Positions 1 through 7,324 of a stretch of DNA of 64,000 bases are shown piece by piece. A program made the translations under genes and the position numbers. Position 1 is the first letter of the stretch. The number at the start of each line of letters is the position of its first letter. A model generated the notes under the pieces. The model was given only the letters and a program-made list of their open reading frames with translations. It had not been told where the DNA came from and made no database searches. Origin of the DNA: an uncultured Roseburia sp. (GTDB lineage Bacteria; Bacillota; Clostridia; Lachnospirales; Lachnospiraceae); the NCBI GenBank assembly GCA_947649645.1, contig CANSSP010000011.1, forward strand, positions 1 through 64,000. The letters are read 5' to 3'.

Positions 1-154
1 CGGGTGGTTCGCCGCCAGTCTGCTCGGGGGCGTTCTCCGGGGCCGGGGGCTCCGGCGTGGGAGCCTCCGGGGTAGGAGCCTCAGCCGGGCCCGTATCGAA
101 CAGGCTGGGCTGGGGATTTTCCTCCGGGCTCGTGTTCAGCTTTTCGTCTGCCAT
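1..154 (-). CDS. Partial N-terminus of a Pro/Glu-rich protein, unknown function
   Basis: This reading frame runs off the left edge, so only about 51 N-terminal residues are visible. It begins MADEKLNTSPEENPQP and continues as a low-complexity, acidic, Pro/Glu/Ala-rich stretch with repeated APTPE-like units. An AGGAGG ribosome-binding site (161-166) lies six bases before the ATG, which supports a real start. Base composition is much richer in G+C than the following 4 kb. Disordered heads of this kind occur on proteins of clostridial integrative elements, including ParB-like ones; that assignment is only an association. The functional domain lies outside the window, so no function can be given. 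Confidence 0.6.
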   Translation of the reverse strand, partial: MADEKLNTSPEENPQPSLFDTGPAEAPTPEAPTPEPPAPENAPEQTGGEPP

Positions 155-246
155 TCGTTACCTCCTTTTTATTTTCGTGAATGTTGCACAAATCTTGTGC
201 TAAAAGTTTGTTACTATTTTTTCGCCTCCCTCCCGGCTATCCACGC

Positions 247-283
247 AAAAAAGCCGCCCGTTTTTTCTTCCCGGACGGCTTTC
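247..283 (-). terminator. Rho-independent terminator on the minus strand
   Basis: Near-perfect inverted repeat of 11 bases (about 249-259 and 273-283) with one mismatch. On the minus strand the stem is followed by a run of six T. It would end transcripts entering from the right, just before the minus-strand gene that starts at 154. The gene it once served is no longer recognisable. Confidence 0.5.
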
Positions 284-359
284 TGCGTAATGTGATAGCT
301 CTAATTTTATTTTTTTGTGGTTGCAGGCTCCGAAAAGCCTTGATATTACAGTGTTCCTA

Positions 360-818
360 TTAAAACTCATTCATAAGATTGGGGAGTTCTTCAAGGAAAT
401 TGACTTGTCCGAAAAGAAGTCCACAGGCATATCCAAAATCTTGCGTGAATTAAAAAGGAATGGTTCTCCATTACCGGAATTTGAAACAGATGCAGACAGA
501 ACTTACATGATAACTACGATAAAAATTCATGAAGGTTTTAATTTTGAAAACTTCGCTCAAAAAAATGAGCGAAGTTTTAGCGAAGTTTTTAGCGAAGTTT
601 TAGCACAAAAAGATTATAATAAAGTCAGTACAATTGTTAGCTTTATGGAAGAACATGGAGAAATCACTCCTAAAGAAGCCGAAACTATTACCGGGAAGTC
701 TGCTGCGACGGTGCGAAGATATTTTAAAATGCTTGCAGATACAAGATGTATAGTGGCAGAGGGAAACACCAACAATATAGTTTATCGTATCTCTATGAAT
801 TTGCCAGAAGATGATTAA
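360..818 (+). pseudogene. Truncated AlbA_2/RecG-like ATP-binding regulator (C-terminal remnant)
   Basis: The encoded segment (about 150 residues) matches the C-terminal part of the Schlafen/AlbA_2 'ATP-binding protein' family. It has the characteristic KKSTGISKIL motif followed by a 'LPEFE' strand, then a winged-helix-like tail (ITPKEAETITGKSAATVRRY). The N-terminal AlbA_2 nucleotide-binding domain that should precede it (roughly 250 residues) is missing. The frame upstream of about base 360 does not resemble the family, and no good ribosome-binding site lies before the available ATG at 315. A short tandem repeat (568-604) encodes SFSEVFSEVL. I read this as a remnant left by a deletion or insertion event in an accessory region. 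Confidence 0.55.
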
Positions 819-876
819 AATAATATTATAAGAATCGAATTGCCTAAACAGTGATTAGGTAATTCATATAAATGAG

Positions 877-934
877 TTTCAATGCGCTCTTAATGCGTCC
901 TTTTGAGTGGTAACGCATTAAAAAACGCATTGAA
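877..934. repeat. Near-perfect 22-23 base inverted repeat
   Basis: The left arm (877-898) and right arm (912-934) share TTTCAATGCG followed by TTAATGCGT. They differ by a few bases around the centre of each arm and are separated by 13 bases. Each arm carries two AATGCG hexamers, so the block holds four. There is no U-tract, so it does not look like a simple terminator. It could be a binding or recombination site of a mobile element, or a cruciform-forming relic. Confidence 0.6.
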
Positions 935-1162
935 AGCGAAACAGACGCAATTCGCTCCGTGATAACACCATGATAACAAAAATTCGAAAAACGTCAGATA
1001 CAAGGCAAATATCAAAGAAAGAAACACAGAAAATGCCCTGAAAATCACTTGAAATCAAACCGATTTCTCTCACAGAAAACCGTGAGGGTGGCAGGACTGT
1101 TGGTTCTGATCGTGTTGCGACAATCATCGAATAATCCAGTAAATTCACGATGTCATTAACTT

Positions 1163-1205
1163 AAGGAATCTTTTACATTTAAATTGTAAAAGGTTCCTTT
1201 TTTCT
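1163..1205 (+). terminator. Strong Rho-independent terminator
   Basis: An AAGGAA-CTTTTACA stem pairs with TGTAAAAG-TTCCTT around an AT-rich loop, with one internal mismatch, and is followed by a run of T. It has the right geometry for a terminator of the decayed material upstream. Confidence 0.75.
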
Positions 1206-1358
1206 GTATTTTTACTGTATAATAAAAGCAGATAACGGATGTTTTTGATGATGTATAATAAGTTTCGCAAATTAGTTTCATAAAAATAGACATGGTCTAT
1301 AACCGTTTGGCAGAATTAAGTCATCAAAACAAAACCTGCTAAAGGAGGCTGAAGAATC

Positions 1359-2149
1359 ATGTCTGATAACATTATAGAACTAAACGAGGACTTAATAAAG
1401 CACGATCTGAAGGACCTTGTCCGCTCCGGTGTGGAAGAAACCCTCAATGCCCTGCCCGACAGCGGATGAACCGGTCAATGCGCAGAAGTATGAGCATTTC
1501 AGTGGCCGTCAGGGTTACCGTTCCGGGCATTATGAGAGGAATTTTCAGACGATTGCCGGGGAAGTGGAATTAAATGTCCCCAGGCTCAAAGGTGTCTCTT
1601 TTGAGACTGCCATCATCGAACGCTGCCGCCGCAGGGAATCCTCTGTGGAAGAAGCCCTGACCGGGATGTATCTTGCCGGAGTATCCGTACGCTGTGTAGA
1701 AGATATCACCGAAGCTCTCTGGGGAACGAAAATGTCACCCGGTACGATACAACCTCAACAAAAAAGCCTGTGTAATTTTTGAACAATGGTGTACCCGATC
1801 GCTTTCTGGCAGATACCCGTATGTCTGTGCAGACGGTGTCTGTCTTAGGCGCAGCTGGGGCGATGAGATACAGAATGTCTCTGTTATTGTGGCCATCGGT
1901 GTTAATGAAGATGGCTGCCGTGAGGCCATAGGTGCTGCGGAAGGAATGAAAGAGGATAAGGAAAGCTGGCGTTCTTTCTTTGTTTGGCTTAAGCAGCGCG
2001 GTCTTTGCGGAGTGCATCTCATTATCGGGGATAAGAACCTTGGTATGCTGGAAACGAACCCTAAGGTGTTTCCCGGTGGACAAAGCGCCTTGATGCTGGT
2101 ATGTGCCAGACTGCGTCTGGCGGGTACGCAATGGGGAACAAAGCGATGC
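1359..2149 (+). pseudogene. Degenerate IS256-family (mutator-type) transposase
   Basis: The start is clear: AAAGGAGG (1341-1348) precedes ATG 1359 and the sequence MSDNIIELNEDLIKHDL. A frame change comes after LNALPDS (about 1465), giving the conserved GRQGYRSGHYERNF and LKGVSFETAIIERCRRRESS segments. A second shift near 1740 restores NKKACVIFEQW, then GRYPYVCADGVCLRRSWGDE and NEDGCREAIGAAEGMKEDK. After GDKNLGMLET the sequence jumps directly to VFPGGQSALMLVCARLR. That junction removes roughly 110-120 residues, including the rest of the DDE catalytic core of this family. With two frameshifts and this deletion the enzyme cannot be active. The C-terminus reads straight into the next feature. Confidence 0.85.
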
Positions 2150-2527
2150 ATGAACATTTTTGAAGAAGTCAGGCATTTGGCAAAGAAAGACGAAAATGGA
2201 AATATAGTCGGAATATGGGGAGCAATGTCTGATTTTTCCCGTTCTTTTAAGCCGTGGGAGGATTTTAACAGGGGACTTTATCTTGCAGGAGTGGAATGTA
2301 TTGATGATGCAGAAGCTCCCGGTGGCTGGACAAAGTGGATTATTCCTGGTTATGAATATATTTATGTAGAATGCGAAAATGATGATACATTTTCAAAGAC
2401 AATAGAATATATGAAGGATAGTAGTATTCCATTAGCTGGTGCAGTTCACGATTTTACCTGCCCGCAGACAGGGAAGAATTATATGTTTTTTCCAATTAGA
2501 AAGTTTATATGCATGAACGTGGTATAA
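2150..2527 (+). pseudogene. GyrI-like/AraC effector-binding domain fragment fused to transposase tail
   Basis: This is in frame with the preceding transposase remnant; the continuous open frame is 1889-2527. From ATG 2150 the product (about 125 residues) matches GyrI-like small-molecule-binding proteins: GIWGAMSDFSRSFKPWED, GLYLAGVECIDDAEAP, GWTKWIIPGYEYIYVE, and a C-terminal HDFTCPQTGKNYMFFPIRK. It is shorter than the usual 150-160 residues and lacks the N-terminal part of the fold. No good ribosome-binding site precedes ATG 2150. It probably arose by recombination of a transposase end into a GyrI-like gene. Whether a transposase-GyrI chimera is translated is unknown. Confidence 0.65.
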
Positions 2528-2544
2528 TCGGAGCCATAATCTAA

Positions 2545-2570
2545 AACCACAAGGGTGGTTGTTTATATTT
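2545..2570 (+). terminator. Weak terminator hairpin
   Basis: AACCAC and GTGGTT form a 6-bp stem with a four-base loop, followed by GTTTATATTT. It sits 18 bases after the GyrI-like stop codon. The short stem makes the call tentative. Confidence 0.4.
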
Positions 2571-2698
2571 GAAAACGATGTTATTTATAAGCATATAGGC
2601 AATTTGTCTAAGCCAGAAAATAATTGGGTAAAAGAATAAAATTTTATCAAATAGTATTCCTGTCAGTAAGGGGAGAATCTGTATTTTGGGAGGAACGT

Positions 2699-3160
2699 AT
2701 GGAATATGTAACGGCGACTTCCGATATGGTAAGTGCGATTTATAATGTTTTACATACAACGATTAAAGTGGTGTATGCAAAGTATTATCCCGGAGGGGTA
2801 GTGGATTTCTTTTGCCAACATCATAGTAAAGAACATATTTTAGAGGGTATAGCGTCTGGGAATATGGGTGTGTTAGCTGAGAACGGAGTGATTGTCGGAA
2901 CGGGCTGTTTTGATGACAATCATATTACGGGTGTATATGTGCTGCCTGCTTATCAGAAGCAAGGATTCGGATCGTATATTATGAATTGCCTGGAAACTGA
3001 AATTTCAAAAAAATATGATGCGGCGGTTTTAGAAGCTTCACTTCCGGCAGTGTTTATGTATGAGCACAGAGGCTATAAAACTGTCGGGCATGGAATTTAT
3101 GAGTTAGAAAATGATGTAAAGCTGGTTTATGAGGTCATGGAGAAAAAACTTAAAAATTAG
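2699..3160 (+). CDS. GNAT-family N-acetyltransferase
   Basis: This 153-residue protein matches the GCN5-related acetyltransferase fold, which moves an acetyl group from acetyl-CoA to an amine. The acetyl-CoA loop is visible as VYVLPAYQKQGFGSYIM (R/Q-x-x-G-x-G type), preceded by the beta-strand VIVGTGCFDDNHITGVYV. It is followed by the beta-bulge segment AAVLEASLPAVFMYEHRGYKTVG, in which the usual 'A..FYEKxGF' is FMYEHRGY. I chose ATG 2699 because GGGAGGAA lies just upstream; the longer frame from 2624 has no ribosome-binding site. The substrate cannot be inferred. It is followed 31 bases later by a second, unrelated GNAT gene. Confidence 0.8.
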   Translation: MEYVTATSDMVSAIYNVLHTTIKVVYAKYYPGGVVDFFCQHHSKEHILEGIASGNMGVLAENGVIVGTGCFDDNHITGVYVLPAYQKQGFGSYIMNCLETEISKKYDAAVLEASLPAVFMYEHRGYKTVGHGIYELENDVKLVYEVMEKKLKN

Positions 3161-3191
3161 CTGGTTTCACGCATATGAAAGGCGGTATAAA

Positions 3192-3704
3192 ATGAAATGC
3201 AAAATCAGAAAATGGCAATTGTCAGATGCAAAAGATTTAGCAAAAGCTCTTTCTAATAGAAAAATACAAGATAATCTTCGAGATGGATTGCCATATCCTT
3301 ATACAGAGCAAGATGGAGCGGATTATATTTCTGCCATGCTCTCCGCAAATGAAGATGAAATATTTGCGTTTGCAATCACAGCAGATGACAAAGTGGCTGG
3401 CAGTGTCGGCGTTTTCCGCCAGGGAAACATACATAGGCAGACTGCTGAATTAGGATACTATATTGCGGAAAAATACTGGGGAAAAGGTATTATGACCGAA
3501 GCGGTAAAGCAGATTTGTGAGTATGTTTTTGATAAGAGCGATATTATTCGCATTTATGCAGAGCCGTTTGCATATAATATTGCCTCTTGTCGGGTGCTCG
3601 AAAAAGCAGGATTCCAGTATGAGGGGACATTGAGACGCAATGCTGTTAAAAATGGTAAAGTTATTGATATGAAGATGTATTCTTTATTGAAAACGGAAGT
3701 GTGA
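3192..3704 (+). CDS. RimJ/RimL-type GNAT acetyltransferase
   Basis: This 170-residue protein belongs to the RimJ/RimL branch of N-acetyltransferases, which act on N-terminal amines of proteins or on small molecules. Visible hallmarks are the N-terminal IRKWQLSDAKDLAKALSN, the strand ELGYYIAEKYWGKGIMTEAV with the pyrophosphate-binding WGKGIMTEA loop, and the C-terminal ASCRVLEKAGFQYEG. The start at 3192 follows AAGGCGG; the longer frame from 3129 would overlap the previous gene. It lies 31 bases after the preceding acetyltransferase on the same strand and may share its transcript. The substrate is unknown. Confidence 0.85.
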   Translation: MKCKIRKWQLSDAKDLAKALSNRKIQDNLRDGLPYPYTEQDGADYISAMLSANEDEIFAFAITADDKVAGSVGVFRQGNIHRQTAELGYYIAEKYWGKGIMTEAVKQICEYVFDKSDIIRIYAEPFAYNIASCRVLEKAGFQYEGTLRRNAVKNGKVIDMKMYSLLKTEV

Positions 3705-3919
3705 CTATATTTTTGCTGCGTAGTGGTGCGGTGAACGATGGTTTTTCCTTGATTGATTGCGTATGCCTGATGCCGTCATCCTGTAACAGGGGCAGGAAGA
3801 AAAACGCTTTTGTATTATGTATCAGCCGACGTGAGAAGTTTATATTGAATCGATATCTCCTGGCGGTACTCCTGTGCGATTACGGTGATTACGGGAAGCA
3901 TTGTCAAAGTTTTTTTCTA

Positions 3920-3950
3920 TTGACTCTGACGTAACGTCATAGATTAAAAT
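3920..3950 (+). promoter_or_regulatory. MerR-type promoter with 19-bp spacer and palindromic operator
   Basis: TTGACT (3920-3925) and TAAAAT (3945-3950) are separated by 19 bases. That long spacer is the signature of promoters activated by DNA distortion by MerR-family proteins. Inside the spacer sits the perfect palindrome TGACGTAACGTCA (3927-3939). The next gene (3975) encodes a MerR-family protein, so autoregulation is the natural reading. Confidence 0.75.
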
Positions 3951-3974
3951 ACAATTACACGGGAGGGATAAATT

Positions 3975-4703
3975 ATGCGAACAGTAAAAGAAGTCAGCAA
4001 AATCACAGGTGTCAGCGTGCGCACGCTGCATCATTATGATGCGATCGGACTTTTGAAGCCCGCGAAAGTTACCGAAGCAGGCTATCGAATGTATGACGAT
4101 ACAGCGCTTGGCCGTCTGCAGAATATTTTATTGTTTCGTGAATTACAGTTCCCCTTAAAAGAAATCAAAGTAATTCTTGACAGCCCCGATTTTGATCCGT
4201 CAGAAGCAATTGCCCGGCAGATCGGGCTGTTAGAATTGCAATATAAGCACATAGGGGAACTGCTTGCCATTGCCCGTGAAATTCAGAATAAAGGAGTAAC
4301 GACAATGAAATTTGATGTTTTTGACAAGAACGAAATCGAAAAGTATAAGGCGGAAGTTATCGCAAAATGGGGCAGTACGAAAGCGTATAAGGAGTATGAA
4401 CAAAAGGAAATTGCCCGAAATGAAGGTAGTTATAGCAGGATTACAGATGAACTGATGACAATGTTTTCGGAATTGGGAAGATTAAAGCATTCAGCTCTTG
4501 ATTCCGATGAAGTACAGAAGAAAATTTCGGCGTTACAAAAATTTATAACCGATAACTACTATGTATGCACCGATGAAATTCTTGGCGAATTAGGCAGGAT
4601 GTATGCAGGTGATGAACGTTTTAAGAAAAATATTGACAGGGCAGGCGGGGACGGTACGGCCGAATTTGCCAGTCGGGCGATTTCTGCGTATTGTTCTCAT
4701 TAA
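3975..4703 (+). CDS. TipA-type MerR-family transcriptional regulator
   Basis: This 242-residue protein starts with a MerR winged helix (residues 1-70: VKEVSKITGVSVRTLHHYDA, then GLLKPAKVTEAGYRMYDD) followed by a dimerisation helix. From about residue 125 it carries a TipAS ligand-binding domain (KWGSTKAYKEYE, then TDNYYVCTDEILGELGRMY). TipA proteins are activated when drug-like compounds bind or react with the TipAS domain. Here the conserved cysteine position is YYVCTDEIL. The gene follows GGGAGG and a promoter with MerR geometry. A MATE efflux gene lies 330 bases downstream on the same strand. It is a possible target, but a terminator separates them and no second 19-bp-spacer promoter was found there. 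Confidence 0.9.
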   Translation: MRTVKEVSKITGVSVRTLHHYDAIGLLKPAKVTEAGYRMYDDTALGRLQNILLFRELQFPLKEIKVILDSPDFDPSEAIARQIGLLELQYKHIGELLAIAREIQNKGVTTMKFDVFDKNEIEKYKAEVIAKWGSTKAYKEYEQKEIARNEGSYSRITDELMTMFSELGRLKHSALDSDEVQKKISALQKFITDNYYVCTDEILGELGRMYAGDERFKKNIDRAGGDGTAEFASRAISAYCSH

Positions 4704-5034
4704 GAGAGTGTCCGTATTTGCCAAAACGGGGCAGGGAATGGAACAAAGCTGCCGCATAGAAAGACAGAATCAGACCCACAGAGGCAGAGCTGGTAAACCT
4801 GTGAAAGAAAATCGCAGTTTGCCGGCTCTGTTTCATTTCATTCTGAAGCTCTGGATGCCCCGGAAATCAGCCGGTTTTAGAGGCATCATGGTCTGCGACG
4901 TGGAATTAGTGGTAAGTGAAGTTCAGAAGTGGTATAATCAGACTGACAAACCGGTGACAGAGGGTAATTGAACGGAATTTCAACATGAAATTGAAAACGG
5001 CAAATGGAATGTAGTTATCTATATTAGAGGACAT
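4704..5034 (+). other. 331-base intergenic stretch between tipA-like gene and MATE gene
   Basis: It holds a terminator hairpin (4785-4836) and an AT-rich region with a possible TATAAT (about 4932-4937) but no clear -35 box. A 122-codon frame over 4603-4971 overlaps the regulator's 3' end, has no ribosome-binding site and matches nothing I know, so I do not call it a gene. Confidence 0.5.
4785..4836 (+). terminator. Rho-independent terminator with G-U pairs
   Basis: CAGAGC-GG-AAAC pairs with GTTT-CC-GCTCTG, with two G-U pairs in the stem, and is followed by TTTCATTTCATT. It is about 80 bases after the regulator's stop codon and should end its transcript. Confidence 0.5.
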
Positions 5035-6408
5035 ATGAAAAAAGTAGACTTTGATAATGGCACTATTACGAAAAATATTATACAGACTGCGTTGCCGATG
5101 CTGGCAGCTCAGATGATCAGTCTTTTGTACAACATCGTAGACCGGATTTATATAGGAAGGATTGAAGGATGCGGCACACAGGCACTTGGCGCGATCGGCC
5201 TGTGCTTTCCTGTCGTCATATTGATCGGTGGGTTTACCAATATGTTTGGACTTGGAGGCGCGCCTTTATTCTCCATCGAGCTTGGGAAAAATGAAAGAAT
5301 AAAAGCCGGTCAGGTATTGAATACGGCGTTCCGGCTTGAAGTGTCAGCCGGCATCATTCTTATGATATTGTGTGAATTGACAGCACCTGAGATTTTGTCG
5401 GCTTTTGGGGCAACTGCAGATGAGCTGTATTTTTCCGTTCCTTATATAAGGATCTATCTGATCGGAACGATATTCATAATGGTTTCTACCGGTATGAATC
5501 CTTATATAAACGCACAGGGATACGCTACAGTCGGAATGAAGTCGGTGATGGTCGGGGCTGTCTCAAATATTGTACTGGATCCGATTTTTATTTTTGTGCT
5601 GGGTCTGGGGGTAAATGGGGCCGCCGCCGCGACTGTCATTTCGCAATTTTTATCAATGGTATTTGTAATGAAATTTCTTCTGGGGCCTGAAAATGCGTTT
5701 AAGATTGTCTTTCGGGATCCGTTTACATTTCCATTTGCAAAAGAAATCATTAGCCTTGGATTATCGCCTTTTGTCATGCAGTGCACAAATGCAATCGTGT
5801 CTGTGGCGTGCAACAGTGTGCTGATGAAAACTGGCGGGGCACTCTACGTGTCGGTTATGACGATCATTTCTTCGGTCAGGCAGATCCTGGACACGCCGAT
5901 CATGGCAATTACAGAGGGGGCATCACCGACCATTTCTTATAACTATGGTGCGGGAAGGCCTGAGAGGGTTCAGAATGCAATTATTATAATGGCGTCAGCG
6001 GCAATTTTATACACCTGCCTGATGTGGGTTTTTATCGAGGCGTTTCCGCTGCTGTTTATAAAAATATTCAGCGATGATATGGTTTTGCAGCAGCTTGCGC
6101 GAAAGCCGCTTCATCTGTACTTTTTTGCGTTTGTCTTTCAGGCGCTTCAGTATTCCGGACAGACGGTGTTCAAGGCGCTGAATAAAAAGAAACAGGCGAT
6201 CTTTTTTAGTTTATTCCGAAAAGTTATCATGGTTGTTCCGCTGACATATCTGTTGTCGTATGCATTTGGGCTGGGGACCGATGGCGTCTTTATTGCAGAG
6301 CCCATTTCAAATGTTGTCGGAGGCCTGGCGTGTTTTATAACGATGGCGGCGACGGTTATTCCCGAGCTGAAAAGAATGGATACCCGCTGTCAGGCCCGGT
6401 TCAGATGA
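5035..6408 (+). CDS. MATE-family multidrug efflux transporter
   Basis: This 457-residue polytopic membrane protein shows the 12-helix pattern of MATE antiporters, which export cationic drugs in exchange for Na+ or H+. The N-terminal lobe carries TALPMLAAQMISLLYNIVDR and the typical GANALG-like region GTQALGAIGLCFPVV. The second lobe starts near residue 235 with LGLSPFVMQCTNAIV and includes ITEGASPTISYNYGAG. Length and lobe duplication are normal. The start follows AGAGGA. It may respond to the TipA-like regulator upstream, which is inference. A terminator follows at 6437. Confidence 0.9.
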   Translation: MKKVDFDNGTITKNIIQTALPMLAAQMISLLYNIVDRIYIGRIEGCGTQALGAIGLCFPVVILIGGFTNMFGLGGAPLFSIELGKNERIKAGQVLNTAFRLEVSAGIILMILCELTAPEILSAFGATADELYFSVPYIRIYLIGTIFIMVSTGMNPYINAQGYATVGMKSVMVGAVSNIVLDPIFIFVLGLGVNGAAAATVISQFLSMVFVMKFLLGPENAFKIVFRDPFTFPFAKEIISLGLSPFVMQCTNAIVSVACNSVLMKTGGALYVSVMTIISSVRQILDTPIMAITEGASPTISYNYGAGRPERVQNAIIIMASAAILYTCLMWVFIEAFPLLFIKIFSDDMVLQQLARKPLHLYFFAFVFQALQYSGQTVFKALNKKKQAIFFSLFRKVIMVVPLTYLLSYAFGLGTDGVFIAEPISNVVGGLACFITMAATVIPELKRMDTRCQARFR

Positions 6409-6436
6409 ACGCTGTGCCTGTGATAAGAGATCTATA

Positions 6437-6470
6437 AGGAACTTTCTGGAAGGGAGGAAAGTTCCTTTTT
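6437..6470 (+). terminator. Rho-independent terminator
   Basis: AGGAACTTTC pairs with GGAAAGTTCCT across a short purine-rich loop and is followed by TTTTT. It ends the MATE gene transcript. Confidence 0.85.
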
Positions 6471-6532
6471 GATATTCCGGCGTTTTGTGAGGAATGGGGC
6501 GGAGGCGCCTGGCCCGGAAATTTAAAAAGAAG

Positions 6533-6561
6533 TTGTAAAGGGGGGCGGGTTATTATATACT
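6533..6561 (+). promoter_or_regulatory. Sigma-A promoter of the LytTR/GHKL operon
   Basis: TTGTAA (6533-6538) and TATACT (6556-6561) have a 17-base spacer, 51 bases before the response-regulator ATG. The spacer is very G-rich. Confidence 0.65.
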
Positions 6562-6612
6562 TTGTTTTAAGATATTGGCGTAACAGTTCGGACGGAAGAG
6601 GGATTTTGAGAG

Positions 6613-7323
6613 ATGATTCGGATTGCCCTTGTAGAAGACGAGGAGAAGTTTGTTGAACAGCTGATGGGATATTTTGCGGACTATCAGAACAGGAACCAGG
6701 AGGAATTGAAAATTACGGTCTATTCGGACGGAGATGCGGTAACAGAGAAGTATAAGCCTGTATTTGACATCATTTTTATGGATATCGGAATGAAGTTTAT
6801 GGACGGGATGTCGGCCGCAAAAGAAATCCGCAGGCAGGATGCCGGGGTTATTATTATTTTTATTACAAATATGGTTCAGTATGCAATGCAGGGATATGAA
6901 GTCAATGCGCTGGATTATATGCTCAAACCCGTTTCTTACGACAGATTTAGTCAAAGCATGGAGAGAGCCGTCTTCCGGGTAAAAAAGTATAACAATCTTC
7001 ACTCCTATATTACCGTATCGCTGAAGGGCGGCGATATTGTCCGTCTGGATGTAGGCGACGTATATTATATAGAAAGCCATGGGCATAATATTGTTTATCA
7101 TACGGCTTACGGGGACTATCTGAGTATCGGTTCCATGAAGGCGCTGGAGCAGTCCCTGGAGGAGTTTTCCTTTGTGAGGGGAAACAGCAGTTACCTTATC
7201 AATCTTCAGCATGTAGAGGGCATGCGGGAAAAAAGTGCGGTGGTGAAAGGAAAGCTGGTGCCTTTGAGCAGGGCGAAGAGAAGTTTTTTTATGCAGGAAT
7301 TTACGAAATACTGGGGAGGATAA
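6613..7323 (+). CDS. LytTR-family response regulator
   Basis: This 236-residue protein has an N-terminal receiver domain (residues 1-120), with an acidic pair at E8-D9, phospho-acceptor D57 in IIFMDIGM and the switch Lys in MLKPVSYDRF. The C-terminal LytTR DNA-binding domain (about 130-235) contains VGDVYYIESHGHNIVYHT and FVRGNSSYLINLQHV. This is the AgrA/AlgR type, which binds direct repeats near target promoters. It is followed by its histidine kinase after one base. The following GH3 cluster is a possible target but a terminator lies between. The start is preceded by a weak AGAGGGA site. Confidence 0.9.
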   Translation: MIRIALVEDEEKFVEQLMGYFADYQNRNQEELKITVYSDGDAVTEKYKPVFDIIFMDIGMKFMDGMSAAKEIRRQDAGVIIIFITNMVQYAMQGYEVNALDYMLKPVSYDRFSQSMERAVFRVKKYNNLHSYITVSLKGGDIVRLDVGDVYYIESHGHNIVYHTAYGDYLSIGSMKALEQSLEEFSFVRGNSSYLINLQHVEGMREKSAVVKGKLVPLSRAKRSFFMQEFTKYWGG

Positions 7324-7324
7324 A

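Larger units (their letters stand above)
819..1358. other. 540-base gene-poor stretch with inverted repeat, cryptic frame and terminator
   Basis: No convincing intact gene lies here. It contains a large inverted repeat (877-934), a short plus-strand frame (970-1134) interrupted by one TGA at 1039, a strong terminator (1163-1205) and the leader of the degenerate transposase. The interrupted frame ends in a Gly/Arg-rich stretch and may be the tail of a lost gene. The minus-strand 76-codon frame over the same bases has no ribosome-binding site. I could not assign either. Confidence 0.5.

Noticed and set aside
918..1148. 76-codon minus-strand frame in the left accessory region
   Set aside because: No ribosome-binding site and unusual composition; I could not tell it from noise, so only the region is described.
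3701..3934. 77-codon frame between the GNAT and MerR genes
   Set aside because: Overlaps the GNAT stop, has no ribosome-binding site, and its 3' end runs into the MerR promoter.
4603..4971. 122-codon frame after the TipA-like gene
   Set aside because: Begins inside the regulator, contains the terminator hairpin and matches no family.
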